Source: a virus. Taken from it: a stretch of 20,560 nucleotides of DNA. Positions 1 to 9,500 of this stretch are shown one piece after another (the first letter of the stretch is position 1; each line of letters starts with the position of its first letter). The notes beneath the pieces are model-generated. The model worked only from the letters and a program-made list of their open reading frames with translations, searched no databases and was not told the origin of the DNA. Both the position numbers and the translations under genes were made by a program. The DNA lies in the IMG/VR virus record IMGVR_UViG_3300044633_002029, positions 1-20,560 of that record. One strand, written 5' to 3'.

Positions 1-1
1 T

Positions 2-2230
2 TACCTAAACGGTATTATTGTAGCTAACGGCACCAATCGAGCACCTTATTTTTATTCTGGAAATACATATGTAATATCATCAGTAATCACTAATTTAAAT
101 CAGTGGTACCATATTGCTGCTGTTAGATCCGGTACAACTATGACAATGTACTTAAACGGAGTAAATGTTGGTAGCGCCACTTCAACCGATAATATAGTCG
201 GAACTAATTGCTACATTGGTCAGTCTTATGATTTATATCAAGCTACATTTGGTTACATTGACGACCTACGTGTAACAAAGGGTGTGGCCAGATATACCGC
301 TAATTTTACTCCACCTACAGCTGCACTACCATTACCGATTGGAACTGAAACAGGTGATGCATCTTGGAATAATGTTTCATTACTATTAAACGGGGATACT
401 ACTAGTGTTGATCAGTACTGGAATAATGTTTCGTTTTTATTAAATGGTGATACGATATCAGATAGTTCAAAAAATCATATCGCATTAACTAACAATAATT
501 CTGTTACCGTAAGTACATCAACTTTTAAGTATGGTACTGGGTCTTTGAATATGACCGGCAGTGACAAGTATATCTCGTTTCCTGCATCGACTGCTACTGA
601 CATTTCGACTGGTGATTTTACATTTGAATGCTGGGTTAACTTTAATTCGTTTGGTACTGATCGAAAATATGTATTACAATGGGACAATTCCGGTAGCTAT
701 TGGCAATTCGTACATGATTCCGGATTCGGTGCAAGTTTACGTGTTTCAGGTTATACTGCTATTGTTAACCAAGGTAGCAATGCAGGATGGTCAACTGGCA
801 CTTGGTATCATGTAGCATTAGTTAGATTTGGATCAACGTTTACTATCTATAGAAACGGTATTTCTATAGCAACTAGCACTAGCTCTGCATCAATTGGATA
901 TTTTACTGGCCAATTAATGTGCGTAGGTGGCAATACAATCGATGCATATTTTGACGATATTAGATTTACTAAAGGAATAGCAAGGTATACTTCTAATTTT
1001 GCGCCTGGGCCGGTTGCTGCGTTACCGACCTTTCCACTAGATAAATCACCTAATTCATTAGTAGTAACATCAGTAGGTGATACTTCAATTACGTCAAATG
1101 CAACTTATAAATTTGGCACTGGTAGCATGTATTTTGACGGTAGTGGGGATTACTTAACTGCTTCAACCACTTCTACAGTTTTAGGATCTGGGGACTTTAC
1201 TCTAGAACTGTGGTATTACCCAACAGCTAAGACAAATAACCATCCGTGTATTATTAGTAATATCGGTGCAAGCATTTGGGGGACTGATCAAATAAGTTTA
1301 GTTGATAGACATGCTTCAATCAGTTCTACTAAACTAACATTTTTTGCTTATAATTACGCAACGTCTACTCCGTTGTTAGTAAGCAATACATCATTTTTTA
1401 ATAATGTCTGGTATCATATTACTATTACTAGATCCGGAAGTGTGTTTAAATTATTCATTAACGGAACATTAGAATCAAGTGGAACATTTGCAGGTTCTCT
1501 AGATAATTCAAATAGATCGTTTATAATTGGTGCAGGCGTTACATCAACTAACGATTATATCACTGGATACATTGACGATTTACGAATTACCAAAGGTGTA
1601 GATAGATATCCTTATTCATTTACAGTGCCAACATCATCATTACCAAACTTTCCTATAATGGATAAATCACCAACTGCATTACCAGTAACACCTTACGGTA
1701 ATGTTCAAGTTAACAGTTTAATTAAAAAATACGGAACTGGGAGTATGTACTTTGATGGCAGTGGTGATTATTTAACCGTATCACCGTCAACGGATTTAAA
1801 TTTATCTACTGGCGATTTTACAATTGAATTCTGGGGATATCGTCAATCAGGTGGTGCTTTTATGGCGTACACGCATGATACATCACTTACTACCATTGGA
1901 GCTGGTTACTTCGTAATTGGTTCGTATGCAAGTGGCGCTATTTTCTTTTATGACGGTAATTTTAGAACTAGCAATATTAATCCAGGGGATAACGTTTGGT
2001 TCTATGTTACAGTTACCCGTAGTAGCGGAACTCTAAGAGTATTTGTCAATGGAATTTTAGGATATTCGGGTACAATTGCAACTAATTTCCCAAACACTAA
2101 TGGTTCTATAATTGGTAAGTCTGCGTCTAGTGAATTTGTGACAGGCTACATAGACGACCTCCGTATCACAAAAGGCGTAGCACGATACACTGCTAATTTC
2201 ACACCCCCTACTATATTACCAACGTCTTAA
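2..2230 (+). CDS. LamG-repeat tail fibre/adhesin protein, 5' partial
   Basis: The frame is open from the left edge (first full codon at base 2), so the ATG at 140 is internal and the true start lies upstream. 742 residues are visible. They form one partial and three full LamG/concanavalin-A-like beta-sandwich units, at about bases 2-345, 346-1030, 1031-1645 and 1646-2230. Each unit shows 'YGTGSMYFDGSGDYL'-type entry strands, 'STGDFTFECW', 'WYHVALVRSG', a 'YxNG' hairpin and an exit motif of the type 'GYIDDLRVTKGVARYTANF'. LamG folds commonly bind glycans, so a host-surface adhesin on the virion is the likely role (inference). Unit two opens with a duplicated strand (WNNVSLLLNGD then WNNVSFLLNGD, bases 364-453). 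The next gene, a tail assembly chaperone, follows after 9 bases, which supports a fibre assignment. A bacterial LamG surface protein is the alternative but fits the neighbours poorly. Confidence 0.85.
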   Translation, partial: YLNGIIVANGTNRAPYFYSGNTYVISSVITNLNQWYHIAAVRSGTTMTMYLNGVNVGSATSTDNIVGTNCYIGQSYDLYQATFGYIDDLRVTKGVARYTANFTPPTAALPLPIGTETGDASWNNVSLLLNGDTTSVDQYWNNVSFLLNGDTISDSSKNHIALTNNNSVTVSTSTFKYGTGSLNMTGSDKYISFPASTATDISTGDFTFECWVNFNSFGTDRKYVLQWDNSGSYWQFVHDSGFGASLRVSGYTAIVNQGSNAGWSTGTWYHVALVRFGSTFTIYRNGISIATSTSSASIGYFTGQLMCVGGNTIDAYFDDIRFTKGIARYTSNFAPGPVAALPTFPLDKSPNSLVVTSVGDTSITSNATYKFGTGSMYFDGSGDYLTASTTSTVLGSGDFTLELWYYPTAKTNNHPCIISNIGASIWGTDQISLVDRHASISSTKLTFFAYNYATSTPLLVSNTSFFNNVWYHITITRSGSVFKLFINGTLESSGTFAGSLDNSNRSFIIGAGVTSTNDYITGYIDDLRITKGVDRYPYSFTVPTSSLPNFPIMDKSPTALPVTPYGNVQVNSLIKKYGTGSMYFDGSGDYLTVSPSTDLNLSTGDFTIEFWGYRQSGGAFMAYTHDTSLTTIGAGYFVIGSYASGAIFFYDGNFRTSNINPGDNVWFYVTVTRSSGTLRVFVNGILGYSGTIATNFPNTNGSIIGKSASSEFVTGYIDDLRITKGVARYTANFTPPTILPTS

Positions 2231-2239
2231 GGAGATTTT

Positions 2240-2674
2240 ATGGACATTGCAATTATTGAAAACAACCAAGTGATTAAACTTGGTAATTATAAAAAATTAT
2301 TTCCAAATGTATCATTTGCTGCAGCTGGACCTAATGACGACTTCTTATCTGAAAATTCGTCATATATTGCGTATCACTGGAAAGAACACGATCAAACTAC
2401 TCATAAACTAGTAACAGTGCATCCGTATCTTGAAAATGGCTATGTATATACGGTAGAAGTTGTTGAAAAAACAGCAGATGATTTATCTAGCGAATTAAAT
2501 ATCGAAGCAGAAACTATTAGATTAACTCGTAATCAATTATTAAAAGATACTGATTGGACTCAAGTGTTAGATGCACCAATTGATAGAACTGCATACGCAA
2601 CTTATAGACAAGCGTTGCGTGATATTACATTACAAGAAGGGTTTCCACTTAACATTGAATGGCCAACATTGTAA
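2240..2674 (+). CDS. phage tail assembly chaperone (Phage_tail_APC-like)
   Basis: A 144-residue protein whose C-terminal half carries the signature of the phage tail assembly chaperone family (Pfam Phage_tail_APC, named from memory): 'IRLTRNQLLKDTDWTQ' (about residues 92-107), then 'YRQALRDIT' and a terminal 'IEWPTL'. Members sit next to tail-fibre genes and are thought to help fibre folding or attachment. The N-terminal 80 residues are less conserved and may be specific to the adjacent fibre. The start is fixed by a strong AAGGAG site 5-10 bases upstream, directly at the stop of the LamG gene. It closes the first LamG adhesin unit and lies just before a late-promoter-like site, so it is probably the last gene of that transcript. 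Confidence 0.85.
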   Translation: MDIAIIENNQVIKLGNYKKLFPNVSFAAAGPNDDFLSENSSYIAYHWKEHDQTTHKLVTVHPYLENGYVYTVEVVEKTADDLSSELNIEAETIRLTRNQLLKDTDWTQVLDAPIDRTAYATYRQALRDITLQEGFPLNIEWPTL

Positions 2675-2676
2675 AT

Positions 2677-2684
2677 ACTAAATA
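2677..2684 (+). promoter_or_regulatory. T4-type late promoter-like octamer
   Basis: ACTAAATA matches the T4 late consensus TATAAATA at 6 of 8 positions and lies 17 bases before the ATG at 2702, in one of the few real gaps. A second TAAATAC overlaps the preceding stop codon. Two other gene starts (6503 and 20047) have similar octamers at 18-23 bases. Recognition by a gp55-like late sigma factor is inferred. The core TAAATA is not rare in AT-rich DNA and also occurs inside genes. Confidence 0.5.
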
Positions 2685-2701
2685 CATAAAAAGGAATATA
2701 C

Positions 2702-2944
2702 ATGTCTACAACTCTTTCAACTATCTTAACAGGTGGTACACAATACGGTACTTTACCTATCGTTAACGGCGGTACTGGTTCAACGTCTGCATCGGCTGCA
2801 TTAACGGCGTTAGGCGCTCAAACATTGTTAGTTTCAGGCACTAGCATTAAAACAGTAAACGGTAATAGCTTACTTGGTTCTGGCGATGTTGCAACTGCTA
2901 CTACTGGAAAAGCAATTGCAATGTCAATTGTATTTGGGAGCTAA
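2702..2944 (+). CDS. short tail-fibre-like protein (mini-fibre)
   Basis: An 80-residue protein, rich in Gly, Ser, Thr and Ala, with phage fibre motifs: 'YGTLPIVNGGTGSTSASAAL' (residues about 16-35) and 'VNGNSLLGSGDV'. Its N-terminus aligns with that of the 1379-residue fibre at 6503 (L-S-x-I/V-L-x-G-x-x-YGTLP-x-x-NGGTG), so both may use the same module to dock on the virion or to trimerise (inference). It ends right after 'TGKAIAMSIVFG', with no receptor-binding or chaperone domain. It may be a genuine small adaptor or the remnant of a longer fibre. An AAAGGA site precedes the ATG at good spacing. The next ATG follows 3 bases after the stop, so the two genes are likely co-translated. Confidence 0.75.
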   Translation: MSTTLSTILTGGTQYGTLPIVNGGTGSTSASAALTALGAQTLLVSGTSIKTVNGNSLLGSGDVATATTGKAIAMSIVFGS

Positions 2945-2947
2945 TAA

Positions 2948-3337
2948 ATGGCTGCACCTAATATTGTTAACGTAGCAACTATTAATGGTAGGACTACGTA
3001 CTTAACACCGTCAGCAACTACTAACGTAGTATTACTTACAAACACAGCATCAAGTGGAAAAGTATTAAAAATTAATACCCTAATTGCCACTAATGTCGAC
3101 GGTACTAACTCAGTTAACGTTACTGTATCACTATATACTAACGGTGCTGTTGCACAAGGATCTGCACCAAGTGGCGGTACTGCATATCCATTAATTTATC
3201 TAGTGTCTGTTCCGGCCGGTTCTGCATTATCATTATTAGATAAATCAGTTTACTTAGAAGAAAACATGTCAGTAATCGTAACATCAGGTACTGCTAGTAA
3301 AATAAATTATACGATTTCGTATGATGATATTTCGTAA
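2948..3337 (+). CDS. small beta-rich phage structural protein, function unknown
   Basis: A 129-residue protein without signal peptide or membrane segment. It is dominated by alternating hydrophobic/Thr-Val strands: 'VVLLTNTASSGKVLKINTLI' (about residues 27-46), 'NVTVSLYTNG', 'YLVSVPAGSALSLLDKSVYL' (about 84-103) and 'INYTISYDDIS' at the end. The layout resembles a small jelly-roll or beta-sandwich virion protein, and the pattern is familiar from short proteins near fibres in marine T4-like phages (general recollection, not a named family). A GGGAG site overlaps the previous gene's end. Position between mini-fibre and LamG adhesin suggests a fibre connector or decoration protein (inference). 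Confidence 0.7.
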   Translation: MAAPNIVNVATINGRTTYLTPSATTNVVLLTNTASSGKVLKINTLIATNVDGTNSVNVTVSLYTNGAVAQGSAPSGGTAYPLIYLVSVPAGSALSLLDKSVYLEENMSVIVTSGTASKINYTISYDDIS

Positions 3338-3346
3338 GGAGGTACT

Positions 3347-6300
3347 ATGTCTAGATTTCAAGGCGGAATGATTGGAAGTGTTGCTAACACTCCAAACGGA
3401 ACTGCATATACTGGTAGAGCAAATGGCGTATGGACATTGCCACATCACATTGCTGCAAAAAGCGCATTACTATGGGCGATTGGGCAAACTAAGCCAAATC
3501 CTCCAACTATAGGTACTGCTACAGGAATATCAGGTACATCAGTATCAGTAGCATTTATACCACCTGTAGTAAACGGTGGTGATACAATAACAATTTATAC
3601 TGTAACATCTTCAGGTGGTCAGATTGCAACCGGCGCAAGTTCGCCTATAGTAGTTACAGGGTTAACTTCTGGAACATCATATACATTTACTGTAACTGCT
3701 ACTAACAATTTAGGTACAAGCATAAGTTCAAGTGCATCGAATAGTGTTGTGCCAATTGCCGGTGATCCGTTTTATTCTTCGGTTAGTTTGTTTTTGAACG
3801 GCAATGGCACTAATAATAGTGCAGTGTTTAGCGATTTAAGTAGCCCTCCAAAAACAATAACCGCATATGGCAATTCAGTATCGAGTACAACACAAACCAA
3901 ATTTAATACAACTTCTATGTATTTTGATGGAGCTGGAGATTACTTAGCAATTAGTAACTCTACTAATTTTGCGTTTGGAACTAATGACTTTACTATTGAA
4001 TGTTGGTTACATCAGACCTCTAGAACTACTACCTATCAAGGATTGTTTAGCACTACTGGAAATAGCGGTTCAGATTGGACTGGATATGCAGGTTCTATAT
4101 GTATTGCGTGTCATTCAAGTTCTAGTGATAATTTGATGTTAGGATATAACAATGCAGGAAGCGTAACAATATCATCGGGCGTTCCTTTTAATATGAACAC
4201 ATGGATTCATTTTGCATTTGTTAGGTCAGGAACATCATTTGTATTGTATAAAGATGGCGTTAATTCAGCATCATTAACGTTGCCTGCTAATTTTTCGTTT
4301 ACGTCTGACGGAACTAATGTTATTGGTAAACAAGATATCCGCAATAATTATTATTTTACTGGATATTTAGACGATTTCCGTGTAACCAAAGGCATTGCTA
4401 GATATACTGCTAATTTTACTCCATCACCATTCCCTCCAACAGCAGCACTTATGCCTGCTAGCGGATTAATACAAGCAGACCCATATTATAGTTCAGTTGC
4501 TTTGTTATTATCTGGAGATTCATTCACTGACTTGAGTAGTAGTCCTAAGACTTTTACTAATAATAATTCAGTAGCAATTAATACTATTACTAAAAAGTAT
4601 GGTACTGGTAGTATGTATTTCAATGGAACCAATCAATCATTAACGTTTGCATCAAGTGCTACGTTTGCATTTGGTACTGCGGATTTTACTATTGAATGTT
4701 GGTATTATCCAGTAACTCGTTCATCACCTTGGCCAACAATCTGGGGTAATACTGAAGGATATCCTACTAATTGTTTTGCTATGAATGATCGACATAATCA
4801 GCATCAATCTGTATTTGCAGTTACTATTGGTAATTATCAACCAAATAACGACGTTGCTATAATCGGTAGTATAACAGTCGTTGATAAAGTTTGGTATCAC
4901 TTAGCAGTAGTAAGAAGCGGTACTTCTATAAAGATGTATGTTAATGGTGTTCTTGACGGGTCTATTACATACTCTGGATCAGTAGACAATAATTCTGCAG
5001 AATCATGGTTTATTGGCGGTGTTACGAGTGCGTGGGTAAACGCATACATTAACGATTTCCGTATAACCAGAGGCGTAGCTCGATATACTGCTAACTTTAC
5101 TCCGCCAGTTGCATCATTACCATATTCGGCATCTAATGTTGCATTACCTATCGATCCTGCGTATTCAGCAGTTAGCTTATTAGTAAATGGCGAAACAACT
5201 GATGTAGATGCAAATTGGTCAAACGTATCATTAATGTTAACTGGTGATGATTTTATTGATTGGTCTAATCAGCATAATGCTATTACAAATACAAATGTTA
5301 CTGTTAACACTACCAATAAGAAATATAATAGCAGCAGCATGTCATTTAGCGGTAGTAATAGTTATTTAACGTTACCTGCAAATTCATTTGGATTTGGTTC
5401 ATCTAATTTTACATTAGAAACTTGGATTAATCCAGCAAATACTACAAGTTTTCAGATAATTGGGTCACATCAGAGTGGTGTAAATTGTTCTTGGCTATGG
5501 CTCGTTCAAGGAAATCAGATTTATTTTATATATAACACTAACGTCACACCTTCGGTTAGTTATACAGTACCAACTAACGCATGGACACATCTTGCATTAG
5601 TAAGAAATGGCTCCACGTTAACTTTTTATGCAAACGGTAGTTCTGTTGGAACAGCTACTATTTCAGTTGCTATTAATTCAGACCCATATGCAATCTCTGT
5701 TGGTGCAGACTATAACGGGGCAAACACTAAACTCACAGGTTATATAGCAGACCTTAGAATTACAAAAGGTGTCGCTAGAACTATTACTGTACCAACCGCA
5801 GCATTACCGTCATATAGAATAGTAGATAAATCAACTGCTGCATTAGCAATTACACCGTACGGTAATGTTCAACTTAGTACTACACAGAAAAAATACGGAA
5901 CTACGTCGTTGTACTTTGACGGAACTGGGGATTATATAACATTACCTGCAAGTGCTGGTTTAGACTTTGGTACTGGTAATCTAACTATTGAATTATGGTT
6001 TTATTGGGCAGGTGCATCCTGGTCAACTAATAATGATTTAATTGGTAGCTTAGGGTATTATACTGTTGGGAAAAACGGCAACTGGATGTTTAATGTTCGT
6101 AATTCAACTGCTATCGCATTTGCAATATATAACGGACAATCTGATACATCCGGTAGCGCATGGGATTATACAGTGCCGACTATATCAGTACAAGCATGGC
6201 ATCATGTTGCACTTGTAAGATCAAACGGCTTATTTAGTGTGTACTTAGATGGTGTTAAGAGTGTAACAACAGTAGCTAACGCATCTGCAATGTCAGACGG

Positions 6301-6451
6301 TGGGGCATCTGGTATTAAAATTGGCGGGTTAACTTATCCATCTAATACTTATTGGAATGGTTACATTGCAGATTTCCGATTTACTAAAGGAATAGCAAGG
6401 TATACTACTCACTTTGTACCGCCATCTGCAGCATTGCCAATAACGTCATAG
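3347..6451 (+). CDS. fibronectin-III and LamG-repeat tail adhesin
   Basis: A 1034-residue complete protein with a strong AAGGAGG site. Residues 1-48 are a short Gly-rich head. Residues about 50-136 are a fibronectin type III domain, showing 'SVSVAFIPPVVNGGD', 'ITIYTVTSSGG' and 'VTGLTSGTSYTFTVTATN'. Four LamG/concanavalin-A-like units follow, at about residues 139-375, 376-604, 605-820 and 821-1034. Each ends in the same exit motif as in the first gene of the window (for example 'GYLDDFRVTKGIARYTANF'). FnIII domains are common spacers in phage tail proteins, and LamG domains commonly bind carbohydrate. A host-surface adhesin is therefore likely. It is a paralogue or domain-shuffled relative of the protein at 2-2230: its third unit has the same duplicated entry strand, and its last unit shares 'DKSxxALxxTPYGNVQ' with that protein's last unit. 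Confidence 0.85.
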   Translation: MSRFQGGMIGSVANTPNGTAYTGRANGVWTLPHHIAAKSALLWAIGQTKPNPPTIGTATGISGTSVSVAFIPPVVNGGDTITIYTVTSSGGQIATGASSPIVVTGLTSGTSYTFTVTATNNLGTSISSSASNSVVPIAGDPFYSSVSLFLNGNGTNNSAVFSDLSSPPKTITAYGNSVSSTTQTKFNTTSMYFDGAGDYLAISNSTNFAFGTNDFTIECWLHQTSRTTTYQGLFSTTGNSGSDWTGYAGSICIACHSSSSDNLMLGYNNAGSVTISSGVPFNMNTWIHFAFVRSGTSFVLYKDGVNSASLTLPANFSFTSDGTNVIGKQDIRNNYYFTGYLDDFRVTKGIARYTANFTPSPFPPTAALMPASGLIQADPYYSSVALLLSGDSFTDLSSSPKTFTNNNSVAINTITKKYGTGSMYFNGTNQSLTFASSATFAFGTADFTIECWYYPVTRSSPWPTIWGNTEGYPTNCFAMNDRHNQHQSVFAVTIGNYQPNNDVAIIGSITVVDKVWYHLAVVRSGTSIKMYVNGVLDGSITYSGSVDNNSAESWFIGGVTSAWVNAYINDFRITRGVARYTANFTPPVASLPYSASNVALPIDPAYSAVSLLVNGETTDVDANWSNVSLMLTGDDFIDWSNQHNAITNTNVTVNTTNKKYNSSSMSFSGSNSYLTLPANSFGFGSSNFTLETWINPANTTSFQIIGSHQSGVNCSWLWLVQGNQIYFIYNTNVTPSVSYTVPTNAWTHLALVRNGSTLTFYANGSSVGTATISVAINSDPYAISVGADYNGANTKLTGYIADLRITKGVARTITVPTAALPSYRIVDKSTAALAITPYGNVQLSTTQKKYGTTSLYFDGTGDYITLPASAGLDFGTGNLTIELWFYWAGASWSTNNDLIGSLGYYTVGKNGNWMFNVRNSTAIAFAIYNGQSDTSGSAWDYTVPTISVQAWHHVALVRSNGLFSVYLDGVKSVTTVANASAMSDGGASGIKIGGLTYPSNTYWNGYIADFRFTKGIARYTTHFVPPSAALPITS

Positions 6452-6471
6452 AATGAGAAAGTATAAAAACA

Positions 6472-6479
6472 GTTAAATA
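6472..6479 (+). promoter_or_regulatory. T4-type late promoter-like octamer
   Basis: GTTAAATA lies in the 51-base gap before the fibre gene, 23 bases upstream of its ATG, and matches TATAAATA at 6 of 8 positions. Transcription beginning about six bases after it would give a leader of some 18 bases carrying AAAGGAA. All genes from 6503 to 19999 lie on the same strand without a clear gap, so this could be the promoter for the fibre module and the following cassette (inference). Confidence 0.5.
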
Positions 6480-6502
6480 CACAATAAAGGAATTTTGTAA
6501 TA

Positions 6503-9500
6503 ATGAAAAATTTATCTTCAGTGTTAAGAGGGACAAACTACGGAACCTTGCCAGTAGCAAATGGCGGTACTGGGGTTATTACCTCAACCGGTTCCGGTAG
6601 CGTTGTATTATCAACTAGTCCAACTTTAGTTACTCCAATTTTAGGTACTCCGACTTCCGGTAATTTATCTAATTGTACAAATGCAATCGGGTACTCTTTA
6701 AAGTCAGCTACAACATCAATAGATGTTAGTTCTGCTACTGCACCATCTACCGGACAGGTGTTAACTGCTACTAGTTCAACTACTGCAACTTGGCAAGCAA
6801 TTAATGGTTTACCTACGCAAACAAGTAATAGTGGAAAATACTTAACTACCGATGGCACTAGCGCATCATGGGCAACTATTAATGCTGGTCTAAATGTAAC
6901 TACTTCTAAAACTGCAAACTATACTGCACTTGCGTATGATTTAGTTAATGCAAATTCAACTGCCGGCGCTTTTAGTATTACTTTACCAGCATCTCCAGTT
7001 AATGGTGCAATTGTTGGTGTTATGGATACTGCTGGCACATTTGCTATTAATTCAATCACCGTCCTACCAGGATCCGGTGCAACTGTAGAAAGCGATACAT
7101 CTGTTATTTTAGATATTAACGGCACTTATATTACTTTTGTATATATTGCAGCAAGTACTAATTGGAAGGTGCAAGGTACGCCGTCTGCAACTGTATCAGG
7201 AACTGGTACTGGTAGTATAGTTTATGCAACTAGCCCGACCCTAATTTCACCAGCATTAGGAACTCCAGTAAGTGGTAATTTAGCTAACTGTACATTTCCA
7301 ACATTAAATCAAAACACAACTGGAACTGCAGCTGGACTTAGTGCTACGTTAGCAGTAGGCAGTGGTGGTACTGGGGCCACTACTTTAGCAGCTAACAATG
7401 TATTACTTGGCAACGGCACTAGTGCATTGCAAGCAGTCGCACCAGGAACTTCTGGTAACTTGTTAACAAGTAATGGCACCACATGGGTGTCATCATCTCC
7501 ACCGATTACATTACCAACGCAAACAAGTAATAGTGGCAAGTTTTTAACTACAGACGGAACTACTGCATCATGGGCAACTTTAAATGCTGGGTTAAACGTA
7601 ACTGCTTCTAAAACTGCAAACTATACTGCACTTGCTTATGATTTAGTTAATGCTAATACCACAGCTGGCGCGTTTAGTATCACTTTACCAGTATCACCAG
7701 TTAATGGTGCAATTGTTGGTATAATGGATACTGCTGGCACATTTGCTACAAATAGCGTAACTGTATTACCAGGTTCTGGTTCAACTATAGAAAGTGACAC
7801 TTCGGTTGTTTTAGATATTAACAGCACTTATATTACCTTTGTATATATTTCAGCATCAACCAATTGGAAAATCCAAAGTACGCCTTCTGCGACTGTATCG
7901 GGAACTGGTACTGGTAGTATAGTTTATGCAACTAGCCCAACGTTAGTTACTCCATTGTTAGGTACTCCTACAAGTGGTACATTAACTAATTGTACTGGAT
8001 ATACATTTGCAAATTTATCAACTAAACCAACTACGTTATCCGGATATGGGATTACTGATGCAGTGTTATCATCAACTATTGGTGCAGCATCTGGTATTGC
8101 TCCGCTAGGTAGCGATTCTAAAATCTCAGCTACCTACTTACCTAGTTATGTAGACGATGTATTAGAGTATGCAAATTTAGCAGGATTTCCTGCTACTGGT
8201 GAAACTGCTAAAATTTATGTAGCACTTAATACTAATGCTATATACAGATGGACAGGATCTGCATATATTGAAATTAGTCCAACTGCAGGTAATGCAGATA
8301 CTGCTACTAAATTAGCTACTGCTAGAAGTATTTCAACAACTGGCGATGCAACATGGACTGTTAGTTTTGACGGTTCTGCAAATGCCACTGCGGCTATCAC
8401 ACTAGCTAATGTAGTTACTGCCGGCACTGGTACTAAAGTAACGTATAATGCAAAAGGGTTAATTACAGGTTCAACTACGTTAACAGTAAGCGACATTACC
8501 GATATTGCAACTAACTATCAAGCAAAACATGCTAACTTAACTACTATATCAAGTTTGTCAACTTCTACCACTGGTTTAATTGTAATGACTAACGGTGTAG
8601 CATCGTTAGACACATCAACTCATTTAATATCAGGTGGCGCGTTGGGTACTCCTACAAGTGGTGATTTGGCAAACTGTACTAATGCAGTTGGGTATTCATT
8701 AAAGTCTGCTACTACATCAGTGTCAATTAGTGCTGCAACTGCGCCAACAACTGGGCAGGTTTTAACAGCAACAAGTTCAACTACTGCAACTTGGCAAGCA
8801 ATTAATGGTTTACCAACACAAACAAGTAATAGTGGAAAGTTTTTAACTACGGACGGTACAAATGCATCATGGGCAACTTTAAATGCCGGGTTAAATGTAA
8901 CTGCAACTAAAACAGCAAGTTATACTGCAGTTGCATATGATTTAGTTAGTGCTAATTCAACGGCAGGGGTATTTAACATTACTTTACCGGCATCTCCAGT
9001 TAACGGTGCAATTGTTGGTATTATTGATATTGCCGGTACGTTTGCTACAAATAACGTAACTGTATTACCAGGCGCAGGTGCCACTGTTCAAAGTGACACT
9101 GCAGTTGTTCTTGATATTAATAATACATATGTTACCTTTGTATACATTGCAGCAAGCACAAACTGGAGAGTACAAAATTCTCCGTCAAGAACTGTATCAG
9201 GTACTGGTACTGGTGCTGTTGTATACGCAACTAGTCCAACGTTAGTTACTCCATTGTTAGGTACTCCTACAAGTGGTACGTTAACTAATTGTACTGGGTA
9301 CACTTATGCAAACTTATCAGGTACAACTCCGACTTGGGATCAAAACACAACTGGCACTGCAGCCGGACTTAGTGCTACATTAGCAGTTGCAAGTGGCGGT
9401 ACTGGATCAACTACATTAACTGCTAATAACGTATTGTTAGGAAATGGAACTAGTGCGTTACAAGCAGTTGCTCCTGGTACTACTGGTAACTTGTTAACCA

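Noticed and set aside
140-142. ATG at 140 as the start of the first LamG protein
   Set aside because: The frame is open to the left edge and the upstream codons continue the same LamG domain ('NQWYHIAAVRSG').
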